DNA from: JAGLON01 sp041394985 | GTDB lineage: Bacteria; Zixibacteria; MSB-5A5; GN15; JAAZOE01 | Length of the DNA: 64,000 nucleotides | Reading direction: 5' to 3' | Assembly (NCBI GenBank): GCA_041394985.1 | Contig: JAWLBI010000001.1 | Location: 1,612,001-1,676,000 of the forward strand | Part shown: positions 18,494 through 29,000 of the stretch, piece after piece | Numbering within the stretch: position 1 is the stretch's first letter | How the letters are laid out: each line of letters starts with the position of its first letter | Notes under the pieces: model-generated | Seen by the model: only the letters and a program-made list of their open reading frames with translations | Databases searched by the model: none | Told to the model about the DNA's origin: nothing | Made by a program: the position numbers and the translations under genes

Positions 18494-18586
18494 GGAAGCG
18501 GATAGGGTCTGGTGGCCCTTGCGGTCTTCAAAACCGTGGGCCGGCAGTTAGGCTGTCGGCGGTGGGTTCGATTCCCACCCCTTCCG
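18494..18586 (+). tRNA. selC: Selenocysteine tRNA, anticodon TCA
   Basis: Folds as tRNA-Sec. The 8-bp acceptor GGAAGCGG/CCCCTTCC has one C-C mismatch (18499 with 18580). A 6-bp D stem (AGGGTC/GGCCCT) has a TGGT loop. The anticodon stem GCGGT/ACCGT has loop CTTCAAA, with TCA at 18528-18530. The variable arm is long, 8 bp (GCCGGCAG/CTGTCGGC, one G-T), and the T loop is TTCGATT on GTGGG/CCCAC. The long D stem and variable arm separate it from suppressor tRNAs. CCA is not encoded (discriminator G, then CTTA). The acceptor plus T stems give about 12 bp against the usual 13. selA and selB nearby support the call. Confidence 0.92.
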
Positions 18587-18651
18587 CTTAAAAAAAATTC
18601 CCCTACACACGCCACCAATTAATCCTCTTACAATATTTATTCAAAATTCCA

Positions 18652-18680
18652 TTGCCTGCCATTAGAACGCCTCGTATCTT
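18652..18680 (+). promoter_or_regulatory. Candidate promoter of the Spy-like lipoprotein gene
   Basis: TTGCCT (18652-18657), 17-bp spacer, TATCTT (18675-18680). It lies 63 nt before the ATG at 18744, which has its own ribosome-binding site. Confidence 0.35.
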
Positions 18681-18743
18681 ATCACAAAAATCAATCCCCC
18701 CTCTGGCTGGCCGGGGGAAGTAAAATCAACAATGGAGTGTGAT

Positions 18744-19391
18744 ATGAAATACCGGTTTTTCCCGCTGCTGGCCGTCATGCTGCTCGCAGTTATCTCCTGT
18801 ACCGAAAAGGCCCCCGAGATTCCCAACGACCTCATTCAGCCGCGCATTGATGAGCTGACGGCGAAACTCAATTTGACCGAAGCACAGATACAGCAAATTA
18901 GGCCGATTATAATCGAAGCGACCGGCAAAATGCGCGAGATGATGCAGAATCCCGGCGAGGCCGGTCCCGGTTTCGGTGGCCCTCGCGGGATGCGCGGCGC
19001 ATCGGATTCCCTCAGGATGAAAGTGGCCGCGATTCTGGAACCCGATCAGGCTGCATTATTGGATTCGCTGCGATTGCCGTTGACTCCGGGCATGACGGTT
19101 ATCGAACTGTATGATCGTTTGAAACTGACTCCTGAACAGGTCGCATGGGTCGATTCGGTCAGTATTTCATTTCGCGAGAAGATGGCGGAGTTGCGAGCCG
19201 GACAGGACAGAGATTCGTTCGACCGCGAGGCAATGATGGAACTGCGCGAGCAGTACAATCGCGACATCGGCGAATTGTTCACGGCCGATCAATGGCAGGC
19301 ATATGAACAATATCAGTCCGAGCGTATGAGCCGCATGCAGGAGCGAATGCAGGGAGGCGGTGGTCCCGGCGGTGGTATGGGCGGCCAATAA
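18744..19391 (+). CDS. Spy/CpxP-like periplasmic lipoprotein
   Basis: 215 residues from the ATG at 18744, preferred over 18732 because GGAG lies between the two and a signal peptide then starts with MKYRFF. The lipobox LAVISC puts the lipidated cysteine near residue 19. Two LTxxQ-type motifs (LTEAQ near 42, LTPEQ near 130) in long helices recall Spy/CpxP-type periplasmic chaperones. The C-terminus is rich in Met, Gly and Gln (GGGGPGGGMGGQ). Possible role in envelope stress or metal binding (inference). A strong terminator follows. Confidence 0.75.
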   Translation: MKYRFFPLLAVMLLAVISCTEKAPEIPNDLIQPRIDELTAKLNLTEAQIQQIRPIIIEATGKMREMMQNPGEAGPGFGGPRGMRGASDSLRMKVAAILEPDQAALLDSLRLPLTPGMTVIELYDRLKLTPEQVAWVDSVSISFREKMAELRAGQDRDSFDREAMMELREQYNRDIGELFTADQWQAYEQYQSERMSRMQERMQGGGGPGGGMGGQ

Positions 19392-19405
19392 ATATCCGCA
19401 TACAA

Positions 19406-19434
19406 GGCGGCGATGATATCGCCGCCTTTTTTTT
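19406..19434 (+). terminator. Rho-independent terminator after the lipoprotein gene
   Basis: Perfect 9-bp stem GGCGGCGAT/ATCGCCGCC with a GAT loop (19406-19426), followed by eight T (19427-19434), 15 nt after the lipoprotein stop. Confidence 0.95.
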
Positions 19435-19459
19435 GCGCGTGTATCCGGCAAATATATGA

Positions 19460-19488
19460 TTGACTTAACAATTCTGCGCCCGTAGCTT
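19460..19488 (+). promoter_or_regulatory. Candidate promoter of recG (leaderless layout)
   Basis: TTGACT (19460-19465), 17-bp spacer, TAGCTT (19483-19488), 6 nt before the GTG of recG. There is no Shine-Dalgarno sequence. It is directly downstream of a terminator, so recG needs its own promoter. Confidence 0.55.
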
Positions 19489-19494
19489 GTCACC

Positions 19495-21576
19495 GTGGCA
19501 AACATCGAATTCACAACCGATATACAATTCCTCAAGGGCGTCGGGCCTCGGCGCGGCGAGGTGCTCGCCGAACACGGCATCGACACGGTCGGGAAATTAT
19601 TGTTTTATTTTCCGCGCAAGTATATCGACCGCTCGACCGTTGCGACGATTGCATCGCTGCAGGAAAACGATTATAAAACGGTCGTCGGCAAAGTCCTGGG
19701 TAAGGGACTATTGAAAGGCGGCAAGACACGATTGGAAGTTATCATCGGCGATGAGACTGGACATCTGTCATTGTTGTGGTTCGCGGGTTGGCGATTTCTG
19801 GAGAAACAGTTCAAAAAAGGCGATATCCTCGCGGTCACCGGTACTATTTCGTATTTCCAGGGTTTTCAAATGCTGCACCCGGAGTATGAGTTCATCGGTG
19901 ACGACACTGAGCAAATTCACACCGGGCGTATAGTGCCCATTTATCATCAGACGGCTGAGTTGAATAAAGTTGGACTGTCATCGCGCTCGATTCGCAGGTT
20001 AATTAAAACGGCGCTTGATGCTGTCGGCAACGGCATCGAGGAGTATCTGCCCGAAGTCATTATCCAAAGTGAACAATTATTGTCGCTACCTGAGGCCATT
20101 CACAATATCCATTATCCGCAGGATGCAGTTGCGGCCGAGAAGGCTCGACTGCGACTGGCCTTCGACGAATTATTGTATGTGCAGTATCTCATCCATGGGC
20201 GCAAACGGAAATATCAGCAAAAGGAAAAAGTCGATGTCTGCAAACCACCGGGGAAGACATTCACGAAAGTCCTGGACAATCTCCCGTTCAAATTAACACC
20301 GGGGCAGTCGCAGAGTCTCCGCCAGATCGTCGAAGATATGACGGCAAAGAAGCCGATGAACCGCCTCCTGCAGGGAGATGTCGGTTCGGGCAAAACCGTC
20401 GTTGCGATTCTTGCCGCAGTGTTGGCTGTCGAGAATGGCGGACAGGCGGCGATGATGGTGCCGACGGAAATTCTGGCCGGTCAGCACTATGAAAACTGGA
20501 AAGAGATCCTCGCATCAGTCGGCATCAATAGCGCATTATTGATCGGTTCTATTAAGACTGCTGAGAGGCGCGAAATCCTCGCCGGGCTCGATTCAGGCGA
20601 AATCCATGTCGTGTTCGGAACGCACGCCATTATAGGCAAAACTGTCACTTTTGCTGATCTGCGTCTGGTCATTGTCGACGAGCAGCATCGGTTCGGTGTG
20701 ATGCAGCGCAGTAAACTGGTAGATAAAGGGGCGGTCCCCGACCGTCTCGTCATGACGGCAACCCCGATTCCTCGCACCCTGGCGATGACCCTCTATGGCG
20801 ATCTGGATGTGTCGACGATTCCCGATTTACCGCCGGGGCGATCGCCTGTGCAAACGGTCTGGCGCTTCTCCAGTAAAATCGGAGACATTTATAAATACAT
20901 CGATTCTGAACTAAACAAGGGAAATCAAGCCTTCGTGATTTATCCATTGGTAGAGAAATCCGAGAAGATGGATCTTCAGGCGGCCGAGGATGGGTATAAA
21001 GAATTGAAGGCGCTCCTGCCGAATCGCAAGGTGGGCCTCGTTCATGGCCAGATGAAAGCCGAAAAGCGCGACAAAACGATTCATGATTTTCATGACAAGA
21101 AGTATGATATCCTCGTCGCGACTACTGTCATCGAAGTCGGCATCGATGTCCCCAATGCCAATATTCTTGTTATTCAGCATGCCGAGCGGTTTGGATTGTC
21201 GCAATTGCATCAGATGCGCGGTCGTGTCGGCAGGGGAAAGGTACGCGGATTGACGGTGGCGGTGGCATATCAGCCTGTCTCGGATGTCGGCCGCCGGCGG
21301 CTCGAGTATTTTACATCGACAACGGACGGCTTCAAGATTGCCGAGGCGGACTTGGAATTGCGCGGCCCCGGTGAAGTGTTCGGTACGCGCCAGCACGGTC
21401 TCCCGGAATTCCGGCTGGCCAATCCGATCACCGATCAGGAGTTACTCATCCGCGCCCGCGAATGGGCGGAAAAACTGCATAAAAAGGCAGCGAAAGATTC
21501 GGCTTCAATAGAATTTCTATTGAACCATGCGGCCGTTTTTTCTAACTTAAAGCCGGATTTGGTGGATGTTGCCTGA
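19495..21576 (+). CDS. recG: RecG ATP-dependent DNA helicase
   Basis: 693 residues, standard length. An N-terminal wedge/OB domain is followed by an SF2 helicase core with Walker A GDVGSGKT at 294-301, DEQH box at 395-398, TATPIPRT shortly after and motif VI QMRGRVGRG near 574-582. RecG remodels stalled forks and Holliday junctions. Starts at GTG; the reading frame and family N-terminus (GVGPRRGEVL near 15-24) agree with this start. Confidence 0.97.
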   Translation: MANIEFTTDIQFLKGVGPRRGEVLAEHGIDTVGKLLFYFPRKYIDRSTVATIASLQENDYKTVVGKVLGKGLLKGGKTRLEVIIGDETGHLSLLWFAGWRFLEKQFKKGDILAVTGTISYFQGFQMLHPEYEFIGDDTEQIHTGRIVPIYHQTAELNKVGLSSRSIRRLIKTALDAVGNGIEEYLPEVIIQSEQLLSLPEAIHNIHYPQDAVAAEKARLRLAFDELLYVQYLIHGRKRKYQQKEKVDVCKPPGKTFTKVLDNLPFKLTPGQSQSLRQIVEDMTAKKPMNRLLQGDVGSGKTVVAILAAVLAVENGGQAAMMVPTEILAGQHYENWKEILASVGINSALLIGSIKTAERREILAGLDSGEIHVVFGTHAIIGKTVTFADLRLVIVDEQHRFGVMQRSKLVDKGAVPDRLVMTATPIPRTLAMTLYGDLDVSTIPDLPPGRSPVQTVWRFSSKIGDIYKYIDSELNKGNQAFVIYPLVEKSEKMDLQAAEDGYKELKALLPNRKVGLVHGQMKAEKRDKTIHDFHDKKYDILVATTVIEVGIDVPNANILVIQHAERFGLSQLHQMRGRVGRGKVRGLTVAVAYQPVSDVGRRRLEYFTSTTDGFKIAEADLELRGPGEVFGTRQHGLPEFRLANPITDQELLIRAREWAEKLHKKAAKDSASIEFLLNHAAVFSNLKPDLVDVA

Positions 21577-21613
21577 CGAATAAAAGGCGATGAACTTCTC
21601 AAGGAGTATTCCC

Positions 21614-21976
21614 ATGAGTGAAAATGATATTCAGATACACCCGCACTTTTTCCAATTGGTTCTTTCGCTGCAATCCGCCGCCTCGTTTCAGATGGGCAAG
21701 ACCGTATCGCCGATTTCGGGAAAAATCGAAAAAGACCTGGCGCAGGCTCGAAACTCCATCGATATGCTGGTAATGATTCAAGAAAAGACAAAGGGAAACC
21801 TGAGCGAGCAGGAAAAGAGACTCATTGATGCCACCGTGTATAATCTCCAGATGAATTTTCTGGATGAGGCGCAAAAGTCTGACGATAGTAATACAGAGAA
21901 GGCGACTGATGCCGGTTCCGCCGAGGCGTCATCTGAGGAACCAGCCGATAATAAGCCCGATTCCGATCAGGCGTAA
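21614..21976 (+). CDS. DUF1844 domain protein
   Basis: 120 residues from the ATG at 21614, chosen because AAGGAG sits 7-12 nt upstream; an ATG at 21590 would lack one. The segment HPHFFQLVLSLQSAASFQMG (about 9-28) matches DUF1844, a small helical family found in many bacteria and of unknown function. An acidic Ser/Ala/Glu-rich tail follows. Likely co-transcribed with recG. Confidence 0.85.
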   Translation: MSENDIQIHPHFFQLVLSLQSAASFQMGKTVSPISGKIEKDLAQARNSIDMLVMIQEKTKGNLSEQEKRLIDATVYNLQMNFLDEAQKSDDSNTEKATDAGSAEASSEEPADNKPDSDQA

Positions 21977-21995
21977 TTTTGTTACAATTAAGTCT

Positions 21996-22059
21996 CTGTC
22001 TGTCAAGGAATTAAATTATCCCCAAAAGCGGCTATTTAGCTTGATTTTTTGACCGACAG
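21996..22059 (+). repeat. Long-loop inverted repeat upstream of murB
   Basis: CTGTCTGTCAA (21996-22006) pairs with TTGACCGACAG (22049-22059), 10 of 11 positions, around a 42-nt loop. It covers the space between DUF1844 and murB and overlaps the murB promoter candidate. It could be an RNA hairpin of the upstream transcript or an operator. Confidence 0.4.
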
Positions 22060-22069
22060 CGTGTATGTT
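22041..22069 (+). promoter_or_regulatory. Candidate promoter of murB
   Basis: TTGATT (22041-22046), 17-bp spacer, TATGTT (22064-22069), 11 nt before the ATG. The leader would be only about 5 nt long, and only a weak GAGAACGAG precedes the ATG. Confidence 0.4.
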
Positions 22070-22080
22070 TAGAGAACGAG

Positions 22081-23013
22081 ATGTCTATGGAAAGCCGTGA
22101 TTTGTACCGAGATTTTAGTAAGGCCTACGGCGGCCCCGTACGTCTCGACGAAAAATTGTCCGCATACACCACGTTCGGAACAGGAGGATTAGCGGACGCC
22201 CTTATAGAAGTCACCGAAACAGATCAATTGGCGCGGGCGGTTACACTTGCCCGACAGCTTTCTATCCCGTTTTATATAATTGGAGAAGGCAGCAACCTGT
22301 TGATTAGTGATAATGGGTATCGGGGACTTATTATCAGGAACTCAGTGCAGCGTCGCGAGGTACAAGAACATAGCTTGTGTATCGGCGCCGGGGAGAATCT
22401 TGATAAAACCGTTGATTTTGCGACGGATTGTTCATTGACAGGACTTGAATTCGCGGCCGGCATCTGGGGCTCGGTCGGAGGCGCCGTGTACGGTAACGCC
22501 GGAGCCTTCGGCAGCCAGATCAGTTCGGTGCTGAAAGAAGCCGTGCTTATTGACCGGGAGGGGAATGTTCGACGGGAGGCGAACGACTATTTTCGATTCG
22601 CATATCGACATTCATATCTCAAAGTAACCGGTGAAATCGTGGCCGAGGTCGTTCTGGAATTACAGCCGGGAGACCGGGAGGCGATATCAAGGCGGGTTGA
22701 GGAAATCCGCGAGGTGCGGCGGGGAAAACATCCCGAAACCGCGTGCAGCGCCGGGTGTTTTTTCAAAAACATCGAGGATATCAGCCAACCGCATGGCAAA
22801 CTGGCCGCCGGGAAACTGCTCGACGAAGTAGGCGCCAAAACAATTTCGGTAGGCTCTGCCGGAGTCTTCGATCGACACGCCAATATATTAATCAATAAAG
22901 GCGGCGCGTCATCGAAGGATATTCGGGCGCTGGCCGATATATTGAAGAAGAAGGTTAAAGACCAGTTCGGTCTGGAGTTGATAGAAGAAGTGATTTGTCT
23001 TGGAGATTTTTAG
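22081..23013 (+). CDS. murB: MurB, UDP-N-acetylenolpyruvoylglucosamine reductase
   Basis: 310 residues. FAD-binding type 4 fold with GEGSNLLISD near 73-82 and GSVGGAVYGNAGAFG near 136-150. ACSAGCFFKN near 221-230 carries the catalytic Ser region, and the C-terminal acid is near 304. The length and motifs fit the shorter, type II MurB found in Bacillus and many other phyla. It reduces UDP-GlcNAc-enolpyruvate to UDP-MurNAc for peptidoglycan. Confidence 0.96.
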   Translation: MSMESRDLYRDFSKAYGGPVRLDEKLSAYTTFGTGGLADALIEVTETDQLARAVTLARQLSIPFYIIGEGSNLLISDNGYRGLIIRNSVQRREVQEHSLCIGAGENLDKTVDFATDCSLTGLEFAAGIWGSVGGAVYGNAGAFGSQISSVLKEAVLIDREGNVRREANDYFRFAYRHSYLKVTGEIVAEVVLELQPGDREAISRRVEEIREVRRGKHPETACSAGCFFKNIEDISQPHGKLAAGKLLDEVGAKTISVGSAGVFDRHANILINKGGASSKDIRALADILKKKVKDQFGLELIEEVICLGDF

Positions 23014-23075
23014 TCAAGGAGGCGATATAGATAATAGATAACGATTGAGTGTAAACGCCAATAGATTGCCGATAC

Positions 23076-26000
23076 ATGAGCACAAGGCGAACGACATTAT
23101 CAGTATTTATTTGTGTGGCATTCCTGTGCATGTTTTGCCAGTGTTTAGTCGTGCACGCTGCCGACCCGCAATTCCGTCCGCATAGAACCTTTTCATTTAC
23201 GACCTTATCACCATTCCCGACATACGATCCCGGTAATCCGAATGATTTGCAGCCCGCGTTTATCAGTAGTATTACGCCGAGCGGGTATCGTCCGATAATG
23301 AAGCTCGTCCGCGGCGACGAATACAAGACACAGGTCGAAGAAAGCAGCGACGGCCGCTACATCACCTATCGCAAGCGATATTATAATGATTTTACACTGA
23401 CCCCGGTGACGGTCGAGTATGACTCTTTTGTCTCTCAGCGAATCGCCTACCGGACGGAAGCCAAAAGGGAACAGGTTTATCGCAGTTCCCTGTATAAAGA
23501 TCAAAAGAAAAAAGCCGGAGGACTGCTTCAATTTACTATTCCGATTCAGTCTCGGACGTTCGAATCGATCTTCGGCGAGGGCGGCGCCAGTCTCAAAGTG
23601 TCCGGTTATCGGAAAATTTCATTCAGCGGCCGCTCGTCATGGACGGACAAACCTCAGACGGTTCAGACCAAGCAATCGAAATTCCCGACTCTGGAAATGG
23701 AGCAGCTCTATCGGTTCAATATCGAAGGAACCATCGGTTCGAAAATCACCGTCCGCGTAAACCAGGATTCGAATAATGACATACCGCTGGCCAACCGCCT
23801 GCTGCTTCGCTATAAGGGCGCCGATGATGACATCCTGCAGACCGTCGAGGCCGGTAACACGACACTGAATCTTCCGGCAACGCGCTTCCTTCAGTATTCG
23901 ACGCAGGTACAGGGGCTGTTCGGTCTCAAGGCTACGGCGCAGCTCGCGGATGTGTCAATCACGGCCATCGCATCACAGGAAAAAGGTAATACCGAATCGA
24001 TCAATATTACTGCCGGCGGAGGTTCGGCGGCGACGCGAGTCATTAAAGATATCCAATATCTGCGTTACACCTTTTTCGACCTCGGTCGCCTTCCCTGGAC
24101 AGTGCCATCGCGCAGTAATATTCTCAAATTCCCGGATCCGTCAGATCCTCTGGATGCGGATCAATTCGATTTCCAGCGCGGTGATTCGATCTTAAAAGTA
24201 ATTGCCTATATAGATGACTATACGACCGATGTGGCCGAGCAGCGCAGTCGGCAGATCGGCGTCTATTATGTCAATCCGCCGCCCGGCGATACACTCTCGG
24301 TTGACTCTGCGGGGCAGTACAGGAAAGAAGCGTATTTTGAGGAAATGGAGTCATCCGACTATTACTTCAATCCGACGGAATTTTATATTCAATTCATTCA
24401 GAATACGCCAGGTACAAATGATATTCTGGCCGTGTACATGGAAATTCTGCGGGCCAATGGTGTCGTCGATACTGTCGGACAGCTATCCAACGGAGCCGAT
24501 ACGCTGCGCCTGAAGCTCATCAAGCCGGGAGAATACCGCTCAGACTCACATGTCTTTGAATACGAGTGGAAAAACGTCTATAACCTGAATGCACGAAACA
24601 TCAATTTAAGCGACCTGGAAATCGATATTTATAAGGGGAAACTGACGAATACGAATGCCGTCAATGTTTCCGATAAAACGGATCAGAACGGCGTAAACTT
24701 TTTGACGATACTTGGACTTGACTTTGGCGATGTTTCAGGAAACGGCGAGGCGGATGGCAAGATTGACAAAAGTGCTGATCGGATTGTCGGGCAATTTCGA
24801 AAACCGATTATTGATGCCGATAATGGGTACCTGATTTTCCCATCGCGCCACCCGTTCGATTCGCGATATGTTTCATTTGATCCCTACTACGGCGTGGATA
24901 GTGTTGACAACACGAGTTGGGAGATTGTAAATATCGACAGCTTGTCAGAGGCAGATTTGGATAAGGTCGTCACTCTTGATGAACCGGTCGATATGTACAC
25001 GTCTCCGTCGGCATCGCAGTTGAATACGGAAACGAAATATTATATTGCGGTGACATTGACGGGTACCGGACAATCGACGATCGATTTGAATTCGGTCAAT
25101 ATCATCGAAGGATCGGAAGTCGTCACCTATCAGGGGAATCGCCTGACACGAGGCCAGGATTACAATATCAATTATTCTCTCGGGACGCTGACACTGCTCA
25201 AGGATGAATATACCGATGTCAATTCCGACTTGTCGGTCATGTTCGAAAACGCGCCGTATTTCTCACTGGCCAAGAAAACGCTTTTGGGTTCGAGAATCGA
25301 GTACAAGCCGAGTAACAATTTCAGACTGGGTACGACACTGCTCTATAAATCCGATAAACTGACGTCGCGCAAGCCGAAAGTTGGTGAGGAAACATCCAAG
25401 ATTTTCGTGTGGGATGTTGATTTCAATTACAAATTTACGAATAATCTGATGACATCCCTGGCGAATCTGCTCCCGTTCTATTCGTCGAGCGCTCAATCCT
25501 ATACGCAGCTATCCGGCGAATTCGCGGAATCGCGCCCGAATCCGAATGTAGACGGCGAAGTGTACATCGACGATTTTGAAGGAAGCAGAGACAACTTGTC
25601 TGTCGGCCTTTTGCGAGGCAGTTGGACACATGCATCGGCACCTGCTCAATTGCCGGAATCTCGGAGAACGCGCGGGCGTATAGCTTGGTATACATTTACC
25701 AAACTAGATCCGCAGGTAGTATATCCTCGACGGGACACCGATGCCTCCGAAGATGCCGCAGGTATAATCCCGCTTACAATGCGCTTTAAGCCGGTTACTC
25801 AATATCTTCAATATACTGACACAACAATTGACGACGCACCTGCCGTCCTTGTTGATACTATCGATGTCGAGCCGGAGAACACCTGGGGCGGCTTCATGCA
25901 GGCCTTATCGTCCGGGGCCCGTGAAACGCTTCGCAATACCGAGCTCCTCGAGTTCCGCATCTATGGCGACGTCGGAACCATGCACATTGACCTCGGTCAA

Positions 26001-29000
26001 ATCAGCGAGGATATCAACGGCAATGGCATTCTGAATACAGAAGATACATCGAGCTTTAATCGACTATATCCGGGGGATGACAAAGGATTGGACTTCCTGA
26101 ACGACGATCAGGAAAGAAAGCTGTATCCTGATTCGCCGGATGATGATCCGGCCGAGGATAACTCTATTCTGTTAATAGATAAAAACGCCATGTTGAATCT
26201 CGATGATTACCCGGAGTATATCTATCGAGTAAATGGAACACAGGGAAATGCGGAAGATCCCGAACATTATGGTCTGCCTGATACGGAAGATATCAATGAA
26301 GGCGGCCTTGATAAACTAAATAACTATTTTTCCTATCGAGTAGATTTATCGGATACGTCACAATTTGAAGTTCCGGATTCTCGAAGCGATCCGGATGCGG
26401 ATGTGAGTTGGAAGACGCTACGTATTCCATTACGAGATCCAAAGGCGATTGATACGACAATCGGCACTCCTGACTGGGAGTACATCGATTTTATCAGGAT
26501 ATGGTTCGACAGCGCAGGCACTGATCAGTTGATCGAACCTGACAGCGTGATGTTCGCGGCGATCGATCTTGTTTCGACCACTTGGGGTGATTCGCTTCGC
26601 GTCGCTGACTCCGTCCGCAGCGGTCCGGTCAGTTTTGATGTCGCCGTCGTGAATCAGGAGATTAACGGCAGTTATACATCGCCTCCCGGCGTCGAGGGGT
26701 ATACCGATGTTACTCGTGACGTCGTAGAAACCGAACAGTCGCTGTCGCTGACATTCGAGAATCTGAACGGTCAGGTTATGGTGTTATCGCCTGACTCCGG
26801 TTTTGTTCTTGCCGCCGATACCGGTCTGGCAGTTCGATATTTTTATCGCGCAATGAACCTGATGGGATATCGGCGACTCCAGGCATACGTTCACGGCAGT
26901 CAGGGCATCGATTCCGATTCTATCCTCTTCTTCTTCCGGCTCGGCACCGACAGCCTGGCATATTATGAGTATCGCACGATCCTCAAACCGGGCTGGGATC
27001 CGGAAAACTACGTCGATATTGATTTCGAGGAAATGACGGGATTGAAGGCGAAGTTGATCGAGGAATATAATAACAATCCCGACAGTACGCCGCTGATCAA
27101 AGTCGATGATGCCGGAAAGTACGTTGTCAAAGTCAAATCGAATATGCGTGAACCGACTCTCACGAGTGTCGTGTATTTCGCTATGGGTGTCGTCAACCTC
27201 GATACGGCCGAGGCAGCGTCAGGTGAGGTGTGGATCGATGAATTGCGGCTTTCCGACGTTCGCAATGATGTCGGGCATGCGATGAGTTTCGCCGTCAACG
27301 GCAATATGGCTGACCTGATGACGTATAACTTCAGTTATTCCAATCAGGATGCCTTTTATCGCGGCGTCTCTAATGCGACTAAAGGCGGCGCATCCGATAA
27401 CCTCGGTTCCGGTACGACCAAAAAATCCTATTCATTCTCGGGGACATTCAACCTGCATAATTTCTTCCCGCGCTCGCTTGAAATGCGTATGCCTATTAAC
27501 GTAACCTGGTCGGAGAACGTCCAGGAGCCATTGCTGCGCAGCGGGACCGATATTACCGTTCCGGAGGAGTTTCTTAATGAGGAAACATCGGTTACGGTAT
27601 CGCGCGGTTTCGGTGTCCGAGAGAGTTTCTCGAAAAAGACCAACAACCTTCTGTTTGCGGCCTTCCTCAACCGTCTGAGTACCGATTTCACCTACAATGT
27701 CACAACAGGGCATAATGCGAACCAGCCGAGTTATTTGCGCGAACGGTATTCCGGAAGTGCGAAGTTCGATGTTTCGCTTTCCAAGACGCCGAATATCAAA
27801 ATCTTCAAGTGGACCGATAAATTGTGGTCCCCATTCGGTCTGTCGGGAACCCGTTTGTATTTGTATCCGACCAAGTGGAATTTTTCAGGGTCATTAAAGG
27901 GATCGAATAACGAGACGATCAATGATAGCTGGGTAGTGACGAGGAGCCGAAATCTCGACTTTCGCGGCGATATGAGTCTCAGTTATAAAATCTTCGACAA
28001 TTTGAATGGAAGCTACAGCGTCAATGTGAATTCGGATTTGAAAGATCCGAACACGGTCAATATCACCTTGAATCCGAAGAAATTCAAGTTCGGTATCGAT
28101 CAATCATATTCACAGAGCTTCAAGATCGGTTACTCGCCCAAATTGTTTAATTTCCTGACGCATAGTGTCGACTATTCGAGCAGCTTCACCGATGCGACGA
28201 GGACGATTTCCAGTAGCGATTCCACTTATTATCACAATGCCACGGTGAAGAACAATACTAATTTATCCCTGACGCTGGATCACACCAAGCTAATCGGTAC
28301 GAATAAGGGGCGCCGCGGCGGAAACCGGCGAGACAAAAACAAAGACGGTGGCGGCGCGACCAGTATTATTGCCTTACCTCTTAAAGGGATTCGATATATT
28401 ACCGATGCTATCGAGCCAATTAAAGGCGGATATCGCGTCGGAAAATCGATCGCCAATCCCGGCCTGTCAACCAAGGCGGGGACCTTGTATCGACTCGGCT
28501 TAACCGAGGATCCCGGCGTGGATATTCTGTCTTCCATCAATACCGGAAGTACGCGACCGAGTAAATCGACGAGTAAATCATATTCGGCAAGTTCGGGGGT
28601 AAAGCTGTTCTCGGGAGTCAGCGCCGATGTCACCTTTAACAGGGATGAGCGAGAGACCTTTATCAGTAATCCCAGTATTACCGTTTCCGAGACCTGGCCG
28701 GATGTAAAATTCAACCTGCGCACACTGCGTGGCTTGTGGTATATCGGTGATCTGATTAATTATTTATCGCCCAGCAGCAAATTCACGAGAACATTGAGCT
28801 GGGGACAGCGCAAATCCGCTGAATATCGATATGAATTCACGGAAAAGAAGCAGTTTTCGCCGCTCTTTTCGTTTACGATTAATCCGTCGAGATCGATGAG
28901 AACATCTTTCCGGATGGAGACCTCATCGGAGCAAACGACGAAGTATAACGAAAGCACCGGCAGTGTTACCAATGCCGTCAAGCGCAGTTCCGTTGGGTAT

